Shown one piece after another: positions 23,203 through 32,683 of a DNA stretch of 34,315 bases (position 1 is the first letter of the stretch; each line of letters begins with the position of its first letter). This stretch comes from Salipiger pentaromativorans (GTDB lineage Bacteria > Pseudomonadota > Alphaproteobacteria > Rhodobacterales > Rhodobacteraceae). The notes beneath the pieces were generated by a model. That model saw nothing but the letters and a program-made list of their open reading frames with translations. It had not been told where the DNA came from and searched no databases. The position numbers were made by a program, and so were the translations under genes. The stretch spans positions 181,822-216,136 of the forward strand of contig NZ_JAMDHK010000006.1 of the NCBI RefSeq assembly GCF_024721115.1, given 5' to 3'.

Positions 23203-25522
23203 TGCCGTTGATGCCGTCACTGGCGAGGTCTTCCGGGACGGCTGGAGCCGAATCCGAGGCTCGATGCAGGGGCTGCATGTCGCCAAGCAGAGCCAGCTTG
23301 CGCGCGCGGCAGCAGGGCATCGGCCAGCGGTCTTCAAGGCGATCCGGGGTGGGGGCACGCATACCAAATCGCAGCTGATGAACCAGCTCGATTACCTCAC
23401 CACCAAGTCTACTCATATCGTGGACAGTAGCGGGTTCCTCGATGGCAAGGCGAAGCTCGAAGCGAAGGACATCAAGGACCTCACCGAGCGCTTTGCCAAG
23501 CGGTGGGACGCGGGCTTCAAGCCTAAGCTTGGGCAGACCACCCATATGCTCATGTCCTTCCCCATCGGCACCCGCGGCGAGGACGTGCGCGACATCGCGA
23601 CGGATGTAACCGAGCGGTTCTTCCAGACCGATGAGGGGCATTTCGACTACATCATCGCGGTGCATGAGGACCGCGATCACCCCCATGCGCATCTGGTGCT
23701 GAACCGCCGCTCGCAGGAAGGCGAGTTCTTCTTTCTGGGGCGCAACCACCGCTTCAACTATGACGACTTCCGCCTCGCCATGGTCGAGGAGGCGGAGAAG
23801 TACGGCGTGCGCCTCGAGGCCACGCACCGCGTCGATCGGGGGCTCATGCATTACCCCGCCCGGACCAGCGAGGTCTATGCGGCGAAAGAAGAGGGGCGCG
23901 CGCCCCGCGAGCGCGAACGCGTGGGCACCGACCTGACGCGGACGCTCGCGGAGATCGCCAATACCAGAACCGTCTACCACTCGCTTGCTGCGGAGGCATC
24001 GCGCGAGGCCCGTGAAGATATTGCCACAGCCCTTTTCCGCGCGGGTGAGGTGCTGGCGCGCGGCGGGCAGCTGGACCGAACAGGAGATGTGTATATGGCC
24101 GAGGATCAGAGTTTCGAGGATCTGAGAAGCCTCTACGCGGAAAAGCTCGCGCGGGTGCAGGGCATGATCGCCGAGAAGTCTGACGCGGAACGTCCCGTGC
24201 TGGAAAAACGCCTCATCGAGATCCAGACGCAGGTCCAGCACATGCAGCCGCTCGGATTGCGTTCGAGCACGTTGTCAGAGGCGCCCTCGGAAGGCGGGAT
24301 CTATTCTGAGGCCAATATCGACGCCAGCCGGCTGGACCGTCTGGCCGAGCCGGACTTGCGGTCGCGCATAGACACCGCGCTGCGCGGAACCGGGATCAGC
24401 ACATCGGAAGTGGTGGCCCGGATCGAAACCAGGGCCTCGAATGCCGCGCTGGAGCATCAATGGATCGCAGATGATCTCTCCAAAGTGGCCGAGGCGCGCG
24501 ATCTGAACCTCGAACGCCGCGCCGATCTGGAACAGGCGCGCGACATTCTCAATGACGTGCATGTGGAACTTGGCACGCTGTTGGAGCGCGAGAACGTGCT
24601 GCGCCGGGATGGCGTCATGGAAGCGGAAGCGGTCAGCGAGCGGTTCCACTATCAGGAGGACGCGGTCCGGGCGATGGAAGGGGCAATCCGTCAGGAGATG
24701 CGCGCAGAGGGTCTGACAGCGGAGCAGATCGAGGCTCGGGACTGGGAGGTGGCCTCACGGGCGGAGCGCCGGATCGAGACGGAGCAGCGTGCGTATCTCG
24801 AGGCACATCCGGAGCTGCTCGCCCGTCCGGACGATGTGATCGACCGGTCCGAGCCCTACCGGGAGACCATCACAGATGTGGCCCGCGCCAGCGAGATCAC
24901 CCGCGAGGTCGACCGGATCATGGAGCGTCGCGATGCCCGCACCCCTGTTGCCGATGCTGTCACGGATGACTTGCGCGCGCGCTATCCGGACATGCCGTCC
25001 CACCTCGCCCGTGGGCTCGGCGCGACCTATGCCGCCGTCGTCGAGATCCGGGATACGGAGGTCATCAATCAGGTCCGCCGCGAAACCGAGATGCGCGACG
25101 GGCTCGGGTTGGGCAAGCGTGACGAACGTCTAGCGACCCGCGATGAAACTGCACCGCAGTTTGACCGGTCCGACCGCCTCGCAGAGGAGATTGCGCGTGT
25201 TCTGGACCATGAGCGGGCGGGGGAGTTGTCCGCGCCCTTCGAGACCGACGCGGAGCGCGACGCCTTCCGCGGTGAGATCGCGCGGGTGCTGGACGTTCGC
25301 CAACTAGACCGGCTCACATCCGGCGATGCCGATGCGCTGGACAAGGTTCTCGAGGACCGCCTCGACCGGCTCTATGTCGCCAAGGTCTACCTGCAATCCG
25401 ATGCCGCGACGGCCAACACGGAGGCCCTGCGTCAGGTGGTCGATGAACTGGCCGATGCCGAATTTGAAAAACACCGCGCGACAGACGTGGATGGCGAAAC
25501 CGAGCGGGGTCAGGTCCATTGA
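23189..25522 (+). CDS. VirD2-like relaxase/mobilisation nuclease
   Basis: A 777-aa protein. The N-terminal ~230 residues are a VirD2/MobA-type relaxase: the GGGTHTKSQLMNQLDYLT region, then the metal-binding three-histidine motif HEDRDHPHAH at 159-168 followed by LVLNRR. The catalytic tyrosine cannot be fixed by eye; Y68 in QLDYLT is one candidate. Residues 230-777 are highly charged, helical and repetitive (many Glu/Arg/Asp), as in the C-terminal tails that carry the translocation signal. It cuts one strand at oriT and pilots it to the coupling protein. The ATG at 23189 has GAGGGAG upstream; the TTG at 23183 is less likely. Its stop overlaps the next start by 4 bp. Confidence 0.88.
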   Translation: MRLNDAVDAVTGEVFRDGWSRIRGSMQGLHVAKQSQLARAAAGHRPAVFKAIRGGGTHTKSQLMNQLDYLTTKSTHIVDSSGFLDGKAKLEAKDIKDLTERFAKRWDAGFKPKLGQTTHMLMSFPIGTRGEDVRDIATDVTERFFQTDEGHFDYIIAVHEDRDHPHAHLVLNRRSQEGEFFFLGRNHRFNYDDFRLAMVEEAEKYGVRLEATHRVDRGLMHYPARTSEVYAAKEEGRAPRERERVGTDLTRTLAEIANTRTVYHSLAAEASREAREDIATALFRAGEVLARGGQLDRTGDVYMAEDQSFEDLRSLYAEKLARVQGMIAEKSDAERPVLEKRLIEIQTQVQHMQPLGLRSSTLSEAPSEGGIYSEANIDASRLDRLAEPDLRSRIDTALRGTGISTSEVVARIETRASNAALEHQWIADDLSKVAEARDLNLERRADLEQARDILNDVHVELGTLLERENVLRRDGVMEAEAVSERFHYQEDAVRAMEGAIRQEMRAEGLTAEQIEARDWEVASRAERRIETEQRAYLEAHPELLARPDDVIDRSEPYRETITDVARASEITREVDRIMERRDARTPVADAVTDDLRARYPDMPSHLARGLGATYAAVVEIRDTEVINQVRRETEMRDGLGLGKRDERLATRDETAPQFDRSDRLAEEIARVLDHERAGELSAPFETDAERDAFRGEIARVLDVRQLDRLTSGDADALDKVLEDRLDRLYVAKVYLQSDAATANTEALRQVVDELADAEFEKHRATDVDGETERGQVH

Positions 25523-27510
25523 GCGCCGCCATGGGAAAGGCGCGGATCGCCACGGGCGTCCTGTTGGTGACGCTGGTGACCGGGGCCATGGGCTATACCA
25601 TCGCCTCGGCGGTACTGACCTACCAGGATCTAGGCTTCGGGGCCGAGATCGACTTTGCCTATATCGCGCAGAACTATCTGGCGATCCTCGATCGCCGCCC
25701 CGAGGATGCCCAGCTGATCCACCTGATCATCGGCAGCTTCGCCGCCGCCGGCATGATGCTGAGCCTCGCCCTCTCGGGGTCCGCTCTGACACGCTTTGGC
25801 CAGACCCATTGGCAGACTGCGCGCGAGATGAAGTCCAATGGTTTTTTCGGCGCGCCCGGCACCGGCTTCATCCTCGGCAAGCTGGGTTCTCCAAAATCCA
25901 GCGCGAAATACATTTGCTCGAAAGTCTTCCCGCACGCGCTGATCGTGGCCCCCACGGGCCGCGGCAAGACCACGGGCTTCGTCATTCCAAACTTGCTGAC
26001 CTGGCAAGGCTCCGCCGTGACGCTCGATGTGAAGGGGGAATGCTTCGAGGCAACAGCCCGGCACCGCGCAGCCCAGGGCGACAAGGTCTATCGTTTTGCC
26101 CCCACCGATTGGGAGGGCAAGCGCACGCATCGCTACAATCCGCTCCTGCGCATCTATCAATTGAAGGATCCCGCGCGCCAGCAGATGGAATTGCAGCTCC
26201 TGGCGACGCTCTTCCTGCAAAGCGACAATGACCGGGTTCAGGGTCTCCTGAAGGGCGGGATCGATCTCTTCGTCGCCGCAGGGCTTTTGGCCTTCCAGCG
26301 TAAGCGCCCGACCCTAGGCGAAATCTACCGCATCGCCGCCTCGGGCGGGAACAAGCAGAAGGAATACTTCGCGCGGGGTCACGAGGTCGACAACAGGGCC
26401 GCCAAATTGATCTTCACGCGGCTCGCTTCGACCAACAACGATACGCTGACCTCCTACGTCTCGCTTCTGATGACCTCGGGGCTCGATCAATGGCAGAATC
26501 CGGCCATCGATGAGGCGACGGCGGTGTCGGACTTTGATTTCCGCACGATCCGCAAGAAGCCCTTCTCCGTCTACCTCGTCGTCCAGCCGCTGATGGTGAA
26601 GCCGCTCGCGCCGCTGATCAGGCTCTTCTTCTCTGACCTTCTCTCCGCCATGCAAGAAAAGGATCCCGGGCCAGACGAGCCTTGGCCGGTGATGATCATG
26701 CTCGATGAGTTCAATCGCCTCGGCAAGATGCCCATCGTGGTTGAGAGCATCGAGACCTTGCGCACCTATCGCGGTCATTTGGCCGTGGTGACACAAACCA
26801 TCCCCGCCCTCGATGAAATTTACGGCGAGAACACCCGCCGCGCCTTGCAGGGCAACGCCGGCGTGAAGCTGTACCTGACGCCCTCGGATGAGAAGACAGT
26901 CGAGGAGCTGAGCAAGGCGGTCGGCAAGACCACGAAGACCGTGGTCACGCGATCTCAATCAATCGGCAAGAACCCATTCGAAGGCCGCAGCCAATCGACA
27001 CGGACTGAGGAAAGCTCGCTGTTGCCGGAAGATGAGGCGCGCCGCCTGCCGCTCGACGAGATCGTCATGGTCATCGATGCCCAGATGCCTGTCCGCGCGA
27101 AGCGGATCCAGTATTTTAACGATCGGCTGTTCAAGGCGATCCACGCGGCGCAGACGGGCGAGTTGCCGTTCCCGGAACCGGGGGGAGGTGGGTCGCAGGG
27201 CACGTTGCCGTTGAGTATGCGCGCGATGCCGATGACTCCGCCAGCGAACGAGTCGGGCGGACCCGAGGCCGATGTTGAGGCCGCACTCCAGGCTGCTGAT
27301 GGCCAATCGTCAGGGAAAACTGATGTCGCTCCAAAGAAGACCGCGCCTGTCGTTCAAGCCGTCGTCGCCGAGGAACAGCGGCAGATGGAGATGAATTTTG
27401 TGGCTCAGGTATCATCGGATTATCTGCCGCGAGGCGAAGTCAATGAGGATGTACGGACGGCTGTGGATGGTCTAAGCGAGTTTGAGACGATTTTGAAACA
27501 AGGCCTTTGA
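25519..27510 (+). CDS. VirD4/TraG-type type IV coupling protein
   Basis: A 663-aa membrane ATPase. Two N-terminal membrane helices lie at about 10-32 and 66-87. Walker A is PTGRGKTTG (145-153), and VMIMLDEFNRLG (Walker B, Asp396) matches VirD4. TQTIPALDEIYGENTRRAL and later segments are also typical. The last ~130 residues are loosely conserved and Pro/Gln-rich. The protein links the relaxase-DNA complex to the type IV secretion channel, whose genes are not in the window. TTG at 25519 overlaps the relaxase stop (TTGA); the ATG at 25531 is an alternative start. Confidence 0.9.
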   Translation: MSAAMGKARIATGVLLVTLVTGAMGYTIASAVLTYQDLGFGAEIDFAYIAQNYLAILDRRPEDAQLIHLIIGSFAAAGMMLSLALSGSALTRFGQTHWQTAREMKSNGFFGAPGTGFILGKLGSPKSSAKYICSKVFPHALIVAPTGRGKTTGFVIPNLLTWQGSAVTLDVKGECFEATARHRAAQGDKVYRFAPTDWEGKRTHRYNPLLRIYQLKDPARQQMELQLLATLFLQSDNDRVQGLLKGGIDLFVAAGLLAFQRKRPTLGEIYRIAASGGNKQKEYFARGHEVDNRAAKLIFTRLASTNNDTLTSYVSLLMTSGLDQWQNPAIDEATAVSDFDFRTIRKKPFSVYLVVQPLMVKPLAPLIRLFFSDLLSAMQEKDPGPDEPWPVMIMLDEFNRLGKMPIVVESIETLRTYRGHLAVVTQTIPALDEIYGENTRRALQGNAGVKLYLTPSDEKTVEELSKAVGKTTKTVVTRSQSIGKNPFEGRSQSTRTEESSLLPEDEARRLPLDEIVMVIDAQMPVRAKRIQYFNDRLFKAIHAAQTGELPFPEPGGGGSQGTLPLSMRAMPMTPPANESGGPEADVEAALQAADGQSSGKTDVAPKKTAPVVQAVVAEEQRQMEMNFVAQVSSDYLPRGEVNEDVRTAVDGLSEFETILKQGL

Positions 27511-27572
27511 GGCGACCTACCGGTTCGTCGGATTAGAGATTTGATCGAAGAGGAAAGCTGGACAAGACTAAG

Positions 27573-27779
27573 CCTCATATCGAAGGGTTCGCGGCCCTCA
27601 TATTGAAGTCGACCGCCCACATTTTTGGGCTATTTGCTGCGCATCGAGCCAGATGCCGAATTTACTCGTCCTCAACATAGAATTGCGCTAGTTGGCCGTG
27701 ACGTGTTGTTTAGAAAGAAGCAGCCGCTACAGATGCCCTTAGGGGGGGTTGACTTCCGGAGAGACTTCCATAGACTTCC
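27573..27779 (+). promoter_or_regulatory. dnd operon promoter region with two sets of direct repeats
   Basis: CCTCATATCGAAG (27573-27585) and CCTCATATTGAAG (27596-27608) are direct repeats 23 bp apart. Closer to the operon GACTTCC occurs three times (27751-27757, 27763-27769, 27773-27779). TTGACT (27749-27754) and TAGACT (27771-27776) make a -35/-10 pair with a 16-bp spacer, so the last repeats overlap the promoter. The 289 bp between the coupling-protein gene and dndB holds no gene I can support. Confidence 0.5.
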
Positions 27780-27799
27780 ACCCAGCAGTAGGGGGTCAT

Positions 27800-28906
27800 A
27801 TGAGCGGTAATTTCTATAATTTTGCAGCCATACGCGGCGTTCAGGCTGGAACCGAATATTATGTGATCATGGTTCCTCTTAAGATGGTGCCGAAGATTTT
27901 CGATTTCGACAGTCAGGAACTGCCAGCAGACCTGCGCGCTCAACGAGTGCTGTCAAATGTCCGCGTTCCGCAAATCGCATCCTACCTCTCGGAAAACTTC
28001 GAAGAATATACGCTCTCGTCTCTCTGCGCGTCTGTGGATGGTGATCTTGAGTTTTCCCCAGCCAGCGATGGTCTTCAGTTCCGAAATGTAGGCGAGCTAC
28101 GGCTTTCGATGACAGCGCGCATCATCCTAAACGATGGACAGCATCGGCGCGCTGCAATCGAAGAAGCCCTCAAGACGCGACCCAAACTGGAAAACGAAAC
28201 CATCTCGGTTGTGCTTTTCGTCGATGAGGGGCTGGAGCGCTGCCAACAAATGTTCGCAGACCTCAACAAGAATGCCGTACGTCCATCTGGGTCGTTGAAC
28301 GTCCTCTATGACCGCAGAAATCCTTTGGCGCGTCTGAGCACGCGTGTGTTAGAGGACATTCCGTTTTTCCAAGAATTCACCGAGCTCGAAAAAACATCTC
28401 TTTCAAACCGGGCCAAAAACCTCTTTACCTTGTCCAGCCTGAATCAAGCCAACAAGTGGCTGGCCGGGCAAGACGCCGATCGGTTCGGTGAAAACACTGA
28501 AAGCACCGTGATCGCATATTGGCGTCAGGTTTCTGAGGTCATCCCGGACTGGCAGAAACTGATGCGCGGCGCGACAACGGCAGGTGATTTGCGCAAAGAA
28601 ACCGTTCATGCGCATGGCGTCATGTTGCAGGCGTTTGGTGTCCTGGGGGCAAGACTGATTGGAGCTAAACCTGATGGGTGGGCGGAAAGCCTGGCGCCGC
28701 TCGCGGAGATCAATTGGAGCAAGCGCAACGCCCAGCTCTGGCGTCCACGCGTCATGGGCGCGCGCGGAATGGATGGAAGTGTGAAATCCGTACATCTGGC
28801 GGCCAACGTCCTAATTGGGGCAGTGGGTTTGCCACTCAATGAAAAAGAACAAGCGAATGAAGACGACTACTTGGCGTCATTGGCTGAGGAGAAAGTCGTC
28901 GCATGA
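27800..28906 (+). CDS. dndB: DndB, regulator of DNA phosphorothioation
   Basis: A 368-aa protein of the DndB/DGQHR family: the name-giving motif DGQHR is at 112-116, followed by RAAIEEAL; LFVDEGLERCQQMFADLNKNAVRPSGSLNVLYD is the expected second block. DndB is not needed for sulfur insertion; in studied strains it represses the dnd operon and modulates modification frequency. The start at 27800 follows GGGGG and gives a normal family length; the upstream in-frame start at 27749 lies inside the promoter repeats. It overlaps dndC by 4 bp (ATGA). Confidence 0.9.
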   Translation: MSGNFYNFAAIRGVQAGTEYYVIMVPLKMVPKIFDFDSQELPADLRAQRVLSNVRVPQIASYLSENFEEYTLSSLCASVDGDLEFSPASDGLQFRNVGELRLSMTARIILNDGQHRRAAIEEALKTRPKLENETISVVLFVDEGLERCQQMFADLNKNAVRPSGSLNVLYDRRNPLARLSTRVLEDIPFFQEFTELEKTSLSNRAKNLFTLSSLNQANKWLAGQDADRFGENTESTVIAYWRQVSEVIPDWQKLMRGATTAGDLRKETVHAHGVMLQAFGVLGARLIGAKPDGWAESLAPLAEINWSKRNAQLWRPRVMGARGMDGSVKSVHLAANVLIGAVGLPLNEKEQANEDDYLASLAEEKVVA

Positions 28907-30366
28907 CATCGAATAATGAAACCAACCAAACAAAGAGGACAGGGCTCGATCTTGGCGCTCTGCAGGAACATATCCGCACCGTTTATGCAGCGGATGACCG
29001 GCCATGGGTGATCGGGTATAGCGGCGGAAAGGATTCAACCTGTGCGTTGCAGCTGATCTGGAGTGCTATTCGTACGCTCCCGGAAGATGCGCGACGCAAG
29101 CCAATCTTCGTCTTGAGCTCCGACACCCTTGTCGAAACGCCAGTGATCGTAAACTACATCGACGAGACTTTGGCTGCGATCAACGCGGCAGCGGCAGACC
29201 AGAACATGCCTATCACCGCACAAAAGGTGGTTCCGGAGATCTCGGATAGCTTCTGGGTGAACCTGATTGGTCGCGGATATCCTGCACCATCAAAACGCTT
29301 TCGCTGGTGCACGGAGCGCTTGAAGATCGACCCGGCCAATGCCTTCATCAAGAACCGCGTTGCCGAATATGGCGAAGTTGTCATGGTTCTGGGCGTCCGG
29401 TCATCAGAAAGCGCAACGCGCGCGCAAGTGATGTCGCTGCACAAGATCGACGGGACGTCTTTGTCTCGCCACTCGACCTTGCCCGGCGCTTTCGTCTTCA
29501 CGCCGATCGAGACCTTTAGTGTGGATGATGTCTGGGCTTTCTTGCTGCAAAATCAGTCACCTTGGGGATCGGACAACCGCGATTTGCTTGCGATGTATCG
29601 AAACGCGCAAGCTGGCGAGTGCCCACTTGTGGTCGACAAGCAAACCGAAAGCTGTGGGAATTCCCGCTTTGGCTGCTGGGTGTGCACGGTTGTGACAAAA
29701 GACAAGGCCATGGAGGCGCTTGTTGAGAATGGCGAGGAATGGCTTGAGCCCTTGCTTGATCTACGTGACGAGCTGGCTGAAACACAAAATCCCGAGCGGA
29801 AACGGGAGTTTCGAGATTTTCGCAGACGGGACGGCTCTGTGACCTTCGTGGGCGATGCAGAGGCATCCATTCCGGGGCCCTATCTTTTCGAGTACCGCAA
29901 AGAGCTCTTGAGAAAACTACTGGAGGCGCAAGAGCAGGTGAATGCCAATGCACCGCCAGGAGAGAAGACCGACCTTATTCAGGTGGAAGAGCTGCGGGAA
30001 ATCCGTCGGATCTGGCGGAGCGAACAGGGTGACTGGGGAGACGCTGTTTCAGAGACCCTCAAAGCTGTGACGGGAAAGGAACTCCCGGCCGATGCGACCG
30101 ACGGATTTGAATTCCAAGCCGATGACGCAAAGGTCCTAGCGGATGTCTGCGCCGCGCATGATTTGCCGCCACGTCTCTTGGCTCAGCTCCTGGAGGCAGA
30201 GCGTTCTGTGCGGGGTCTGAAACGCCGGACACTTATTCACCGAAAGATCGCTTCGATCCTGGAGCAAGAGTGGCGAGACGAAACAATAGTGCTAAACGAG
30301 CGCAAAGCGCGATTGAAAGATCGCGAGGCATCTTCGTCCAACCCCCTGTTTGAGACTGAATCATGA
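28903..30366 (+). CDS. dndC: DndC, DNA phosphorothioation sulfurtransferase (PAPS reductase-like)
   Basis: A 487-aa protein. The ATP-binding PP-loop is SGGKDS at 40-45, as in PAPS reductases. Four cysteines fit the family's iron-sulfur site: C136 (RWCTERLK), C251, C258 and C261 (SCGNSRFGCWVC). DndC activates the DNA backbone with ATP and takes sulfur supplied by the DndA desulfurase. The C-terminal ~130 residues are helical. Both ends overlap neighbours by 4 bp, so dndB-C-D are translationally coupled. Confidence 0.93.
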   Translation: MTSNNETNQTKRTGLDLGALQEHIRTVYAADDRPWVIGYSGGKDSTCALQLIWSAIRTLPEDARRKPIFVLSSDTLVETPVIVNYIDETLAAINAAAADQNMPITAQKVVPEISDSFWVNLIGRGYPAPSKRFRWCTERLKIDPANAFIKNRVAEYGEVVMVLGVRSSESATRAQVMSLHKIDGTSLSRHSTLPGAFVFTPIETFSVDDVWAFLLQNQSPWGSDNRDLLAMYRNAQAGECPLVVDKQTESCGNSRFGCWVCTVVTKDKAMEALVENGEEWLEPLLDLRDELAETQNPERKREFRDFRRRDGSVTFVGDAEASIPGPYLFEYRKELLRKLLEAQEQVNANAPPGEKTDLIQVEELREIRRIWRSEQGDWGDAVSETLKAVTGKELPADATDGFEFQADDAKVLADVCAAHDLPPRLLAQLLEAERSVRGLKRRTLIHRKIASILEQEWRDETIVLNERKARLKDREASSSNPLFETES

Positions 30367-32315
30367 TCTTACAGTCTCTACGCCTCATCAATTTTGGTCT
30401 CTATGGCGGTGAGCACCGCTTCGATCTTGCACCCGAGCCAGACGAGCAAAAAACTGTGGTTTTGGTCGTTGGCCATAATGGTGCAGGGAAGACAACGTTC
30501 CTGGAATCCGTACGTTTGGCGCTCTATGGCAAACGCGCCCTTGGCGCGCGTGTTGGGCAGGCCGAATATGAGCGGCATCTCTTTAAACGGATCAACAACT
30601 TCGCAAAGGACCGCAGAGCCTCCGTCGAACTGGCATTCAAGAGCCAACACCTCGGCAATGAGGACCTCTACACCGTGCGGCGATCTTGGGCTGCTCGCGG
30701 TGCCAGCGTCATTGAAAGCCTTGAGTTTGAACGCAATGGCGCACCGGTGGAAGATATCCCCAGCGAGGATTGGAACCACTATCTTGAAGACATCATTCCA
30801 GCTGGGGTGTCGCAGCTTTTCTTTTTCGATGGAGAGAAGATCCAAGACATTGCTGACGATCAGGAAAACACTGGGCTGACAGATGCAATCAAATCCTTGC
30901 TGGGGATCGATATTCTCGATCAGCTTCGGGGCGATCTCGCCCTCTACAAATCACGCAGCATGGACCGGGGCGGTGACACCGACTTAGAAGGTCTCCGGCG
31001 CGACTTGGAGATCGCAAAGTCTGATCTGGTCTTGGCTGAAGAGGAGATTGGATCGCTATCAGTAAAGCGTACCCAGCTCGCGCGCCGAAGCGAGGCGTCA
31101 CAGAAAGTCTTTGAACAAGAGGGGGGAAGTATCGCGCTCAGCCGTGAAACCCTATCAGAGGAGCTAAAGCGGGTCGAAGCTGACCTGACCAAACAAACCA
31201 ACGCGTTAAAGTCGCTTGTAAACGGCGTCGCGCCTTTTGCCCTGGCTCCTAAACTTCTCGAACGGTTCTCAGCAGACTTGGAGAAGGCGCGCGGGCAGCA
31301 AAGCGCGACAGCAATCGAAGCCTTTGTTTCGAGTTTTCAGGCGGCCGTGGGCAAAGACGACAAGACATGGACGAAGACGCATTTTGCGCAGCTCAAAGAC
31401 TTCGCTAAGACCAGCCAAAGCAACGGGCCTAGAATGGCTCTGAGCACGGAACCGGACTGGGTCTTGGCGAAACTTTCTCAGGTTGCGGACGAACGGGTGA
31501 AGGTGGCCACAATGGCTGCGCAACTGGCTGAGCTGCAAAAGCAACGTGCAACCTTGAAGGATCAGTTGAAGAACTTCCGTCCCGGTGCTGCCTCGGGCGC
31601 ATTTGAGGAGTTGAAGAAAGCAGAGTTCGAACTGGGCGCCGTCGAAACTGAGCTCAATCGAAAGCAAGGCGAGGCGACAAAGGCTCGTGCGCTGATCGAA
31701 CGGCTGGAGCGCGAGTTGCGTAAGTCCCAGGATGCCGTCTTCGCGCTTGCAAAGGCCGAAGAGAAACGAGACCTGGCGACGCGAGCGCAGGCCGCGCTCA
31801 ATGAGTATGAGGAGCGAATTGTTCAGCGGCGCCTCGCCTCGCTTTCTAAGCATTTCATTGAGGCTTTCAGCGGCCTCGTCACGCGGAAGTCGCTGGTGCA
31901 TGACGTGATCGTCGACCCCAACAGTTTTCAGCTCAAGCTTATGGGCAAAGAGGGCAGAGAGATTACCCCATCCGAACTCTCCGCCGGCGAGCGACAACTC
32001 TTTGCGATCTCGATGCTTTGGGCGCTTGGCCGAACAAGTGGGCGCGAATTGCCGATGATCATTGACACGCCGTTGTCACGTCTGGACCGGAAGCACCGTA
32101 CAAACTTGATGGCAAACTACGTGCCGCGCAGCTCGGCGCAGGTCGTCATGCTGTGCACCGACACCGAGTTGACCCCGGATTTGTCAAAAATCATAAGCCC
32201 TTATGTGAGCCGACGTTTTGAGATTGGTGCTGTGAGCGGTGGACAGCGCACGGAGATCACGGTGTTGAGTGCTGAAGCGGATGCACAGGTTCTGGAGACG
32301 ACCGATGCACATTAA
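30363..32315 (+). CDS. dndD: DndD, SMC/Rad50-like ATPase
   Basis: A 650-aa protein with an ABC/SMC-type ATPase split by coiled coil: Walker A GHNGAGKTT at 37-45, a long heptad-like centre (about 210-490), the ABC signature SAGERQL at 540-546, and Walker B MIIDTPLSRLD with Asp568. DndD is the energy-using nicking or remodelling ATPase of the phosphorothioation complex and works with DndC and DndE. All motifs are intact. It overlaps dndE by 11 bp. Confidence 0.92.
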   Translation: MILQSLRLINFGLYGGEHRFDLAPEPDEQKTVVLVVGHNGAGKTTFLESVRLALYGKRALGARVGQAEYERHLFKRINNFAKDRRASVELAFKSQHLGNEDLYTVRRSWAARGASVIESLEFERNGAPVEDIPSEDWNHYLEDIIPAGVSQLFFFDGEKIQDIADDQENTGLTDAIKSLLGIDILDQLRGDLALYKSRSMDRGGDTDLEGLRRDLEIAKSDLVLAEEEIGSLSVKRTQLARRSEASQKVFEQEGGSIALSRETLSEELKRVEADLTKQTNALKSLVNGVAPFALAPKLLERFSADLEKARGQQSATAIEAFVSSFQAAVGKDDKTWTKTHFAQLKDFAKTSQSNGPRMALSTEPDWVLAKLSQVADERVKVATMAAQLAELQKQRATLKDQLKNFRPGAASGAFEELKKAEFELGAVETELNRKQGEATKARALIERLERELRKSQDAVFALAKAEEKRDLATRAQAALNEYEERIVQRRLASLSKHFIEAFSGLVTRKSLVHDVIVDPNSFQLKLMGKEGREITPSELSAGERQLFAISMLWALGRTSGRELPMIIDTPLSRLDRKHRTNLMANYVPRSSAQVVMLCTDTELTPDLSKIISPYVSRRFEIGAVSGGQRTEITVLSAEADAQVLETTDAH

Positions 32316-32679
32316 CAAGTTTCGGATCTCATCGACGGCGACCGGCCAGGTGCGGATCATTTCACAAAGATCAGGTCTGACACCCAACCTCGTTTGCCGC
32401 ATGGCCATGTTGTCATCCTTTGAAGCCGGGTCCATATCTGGCGCAGCCGATGACGCGGGAGAGGGCCAAGAATTCAACGCCTATACGCTCTTTGGAGATT
32501 TCCAGCCTCTCTTCATCGACCTTCTGAAATACGTCGAGTTTGGAGCTGAGGAGATCGAAACCGACGACAGTGATTTGCTGGCGCGCTTGCGATTGCACAT
32601 CGATCGCGGGGTGCGGCAACTCTCGGTCCGCCTCAAATCCCCGGCGGATGCGGCCGAGCTGATCGCGGGGAGTGCGTGA
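32305..32679 (+). CDS. dndE: DndE
   Basis: A 124-aa protein beginning MHINKFRISSTATGQVRII, matching the DndE start, with a central GQEFNAYTLFGD and a final RGVRQLSVRLKSPADAAELI helix. DndE is a small ribbon-helix-helix-like protein that binds nicked or duplex DNA in the Dnd complex. The ATG at 32305 lies inside the dndD 3' end (11-bp overlap). An upstream in-frame methionine is buried in dndD and is ignored. Confidence 0.9.
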   Translation: MHINKFRISSTATGQVRIISQRSGLTPNLVCRMAMLSSFEAGSISGAADDAGEGQEFNAYTLFGDFQPLFIDLLKYVEFGAEEIETDDSDLLARLRLHIDRGVRQLSVRLKSPADAAELIAGSA

Positions 32680-32683
32680 AGCG

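Noticed and set aside
27625-27810. 61-aa ORF before dndB
   Set aside because: Runs through the dnd promoter repeats, has no RBS and no family resemblance.
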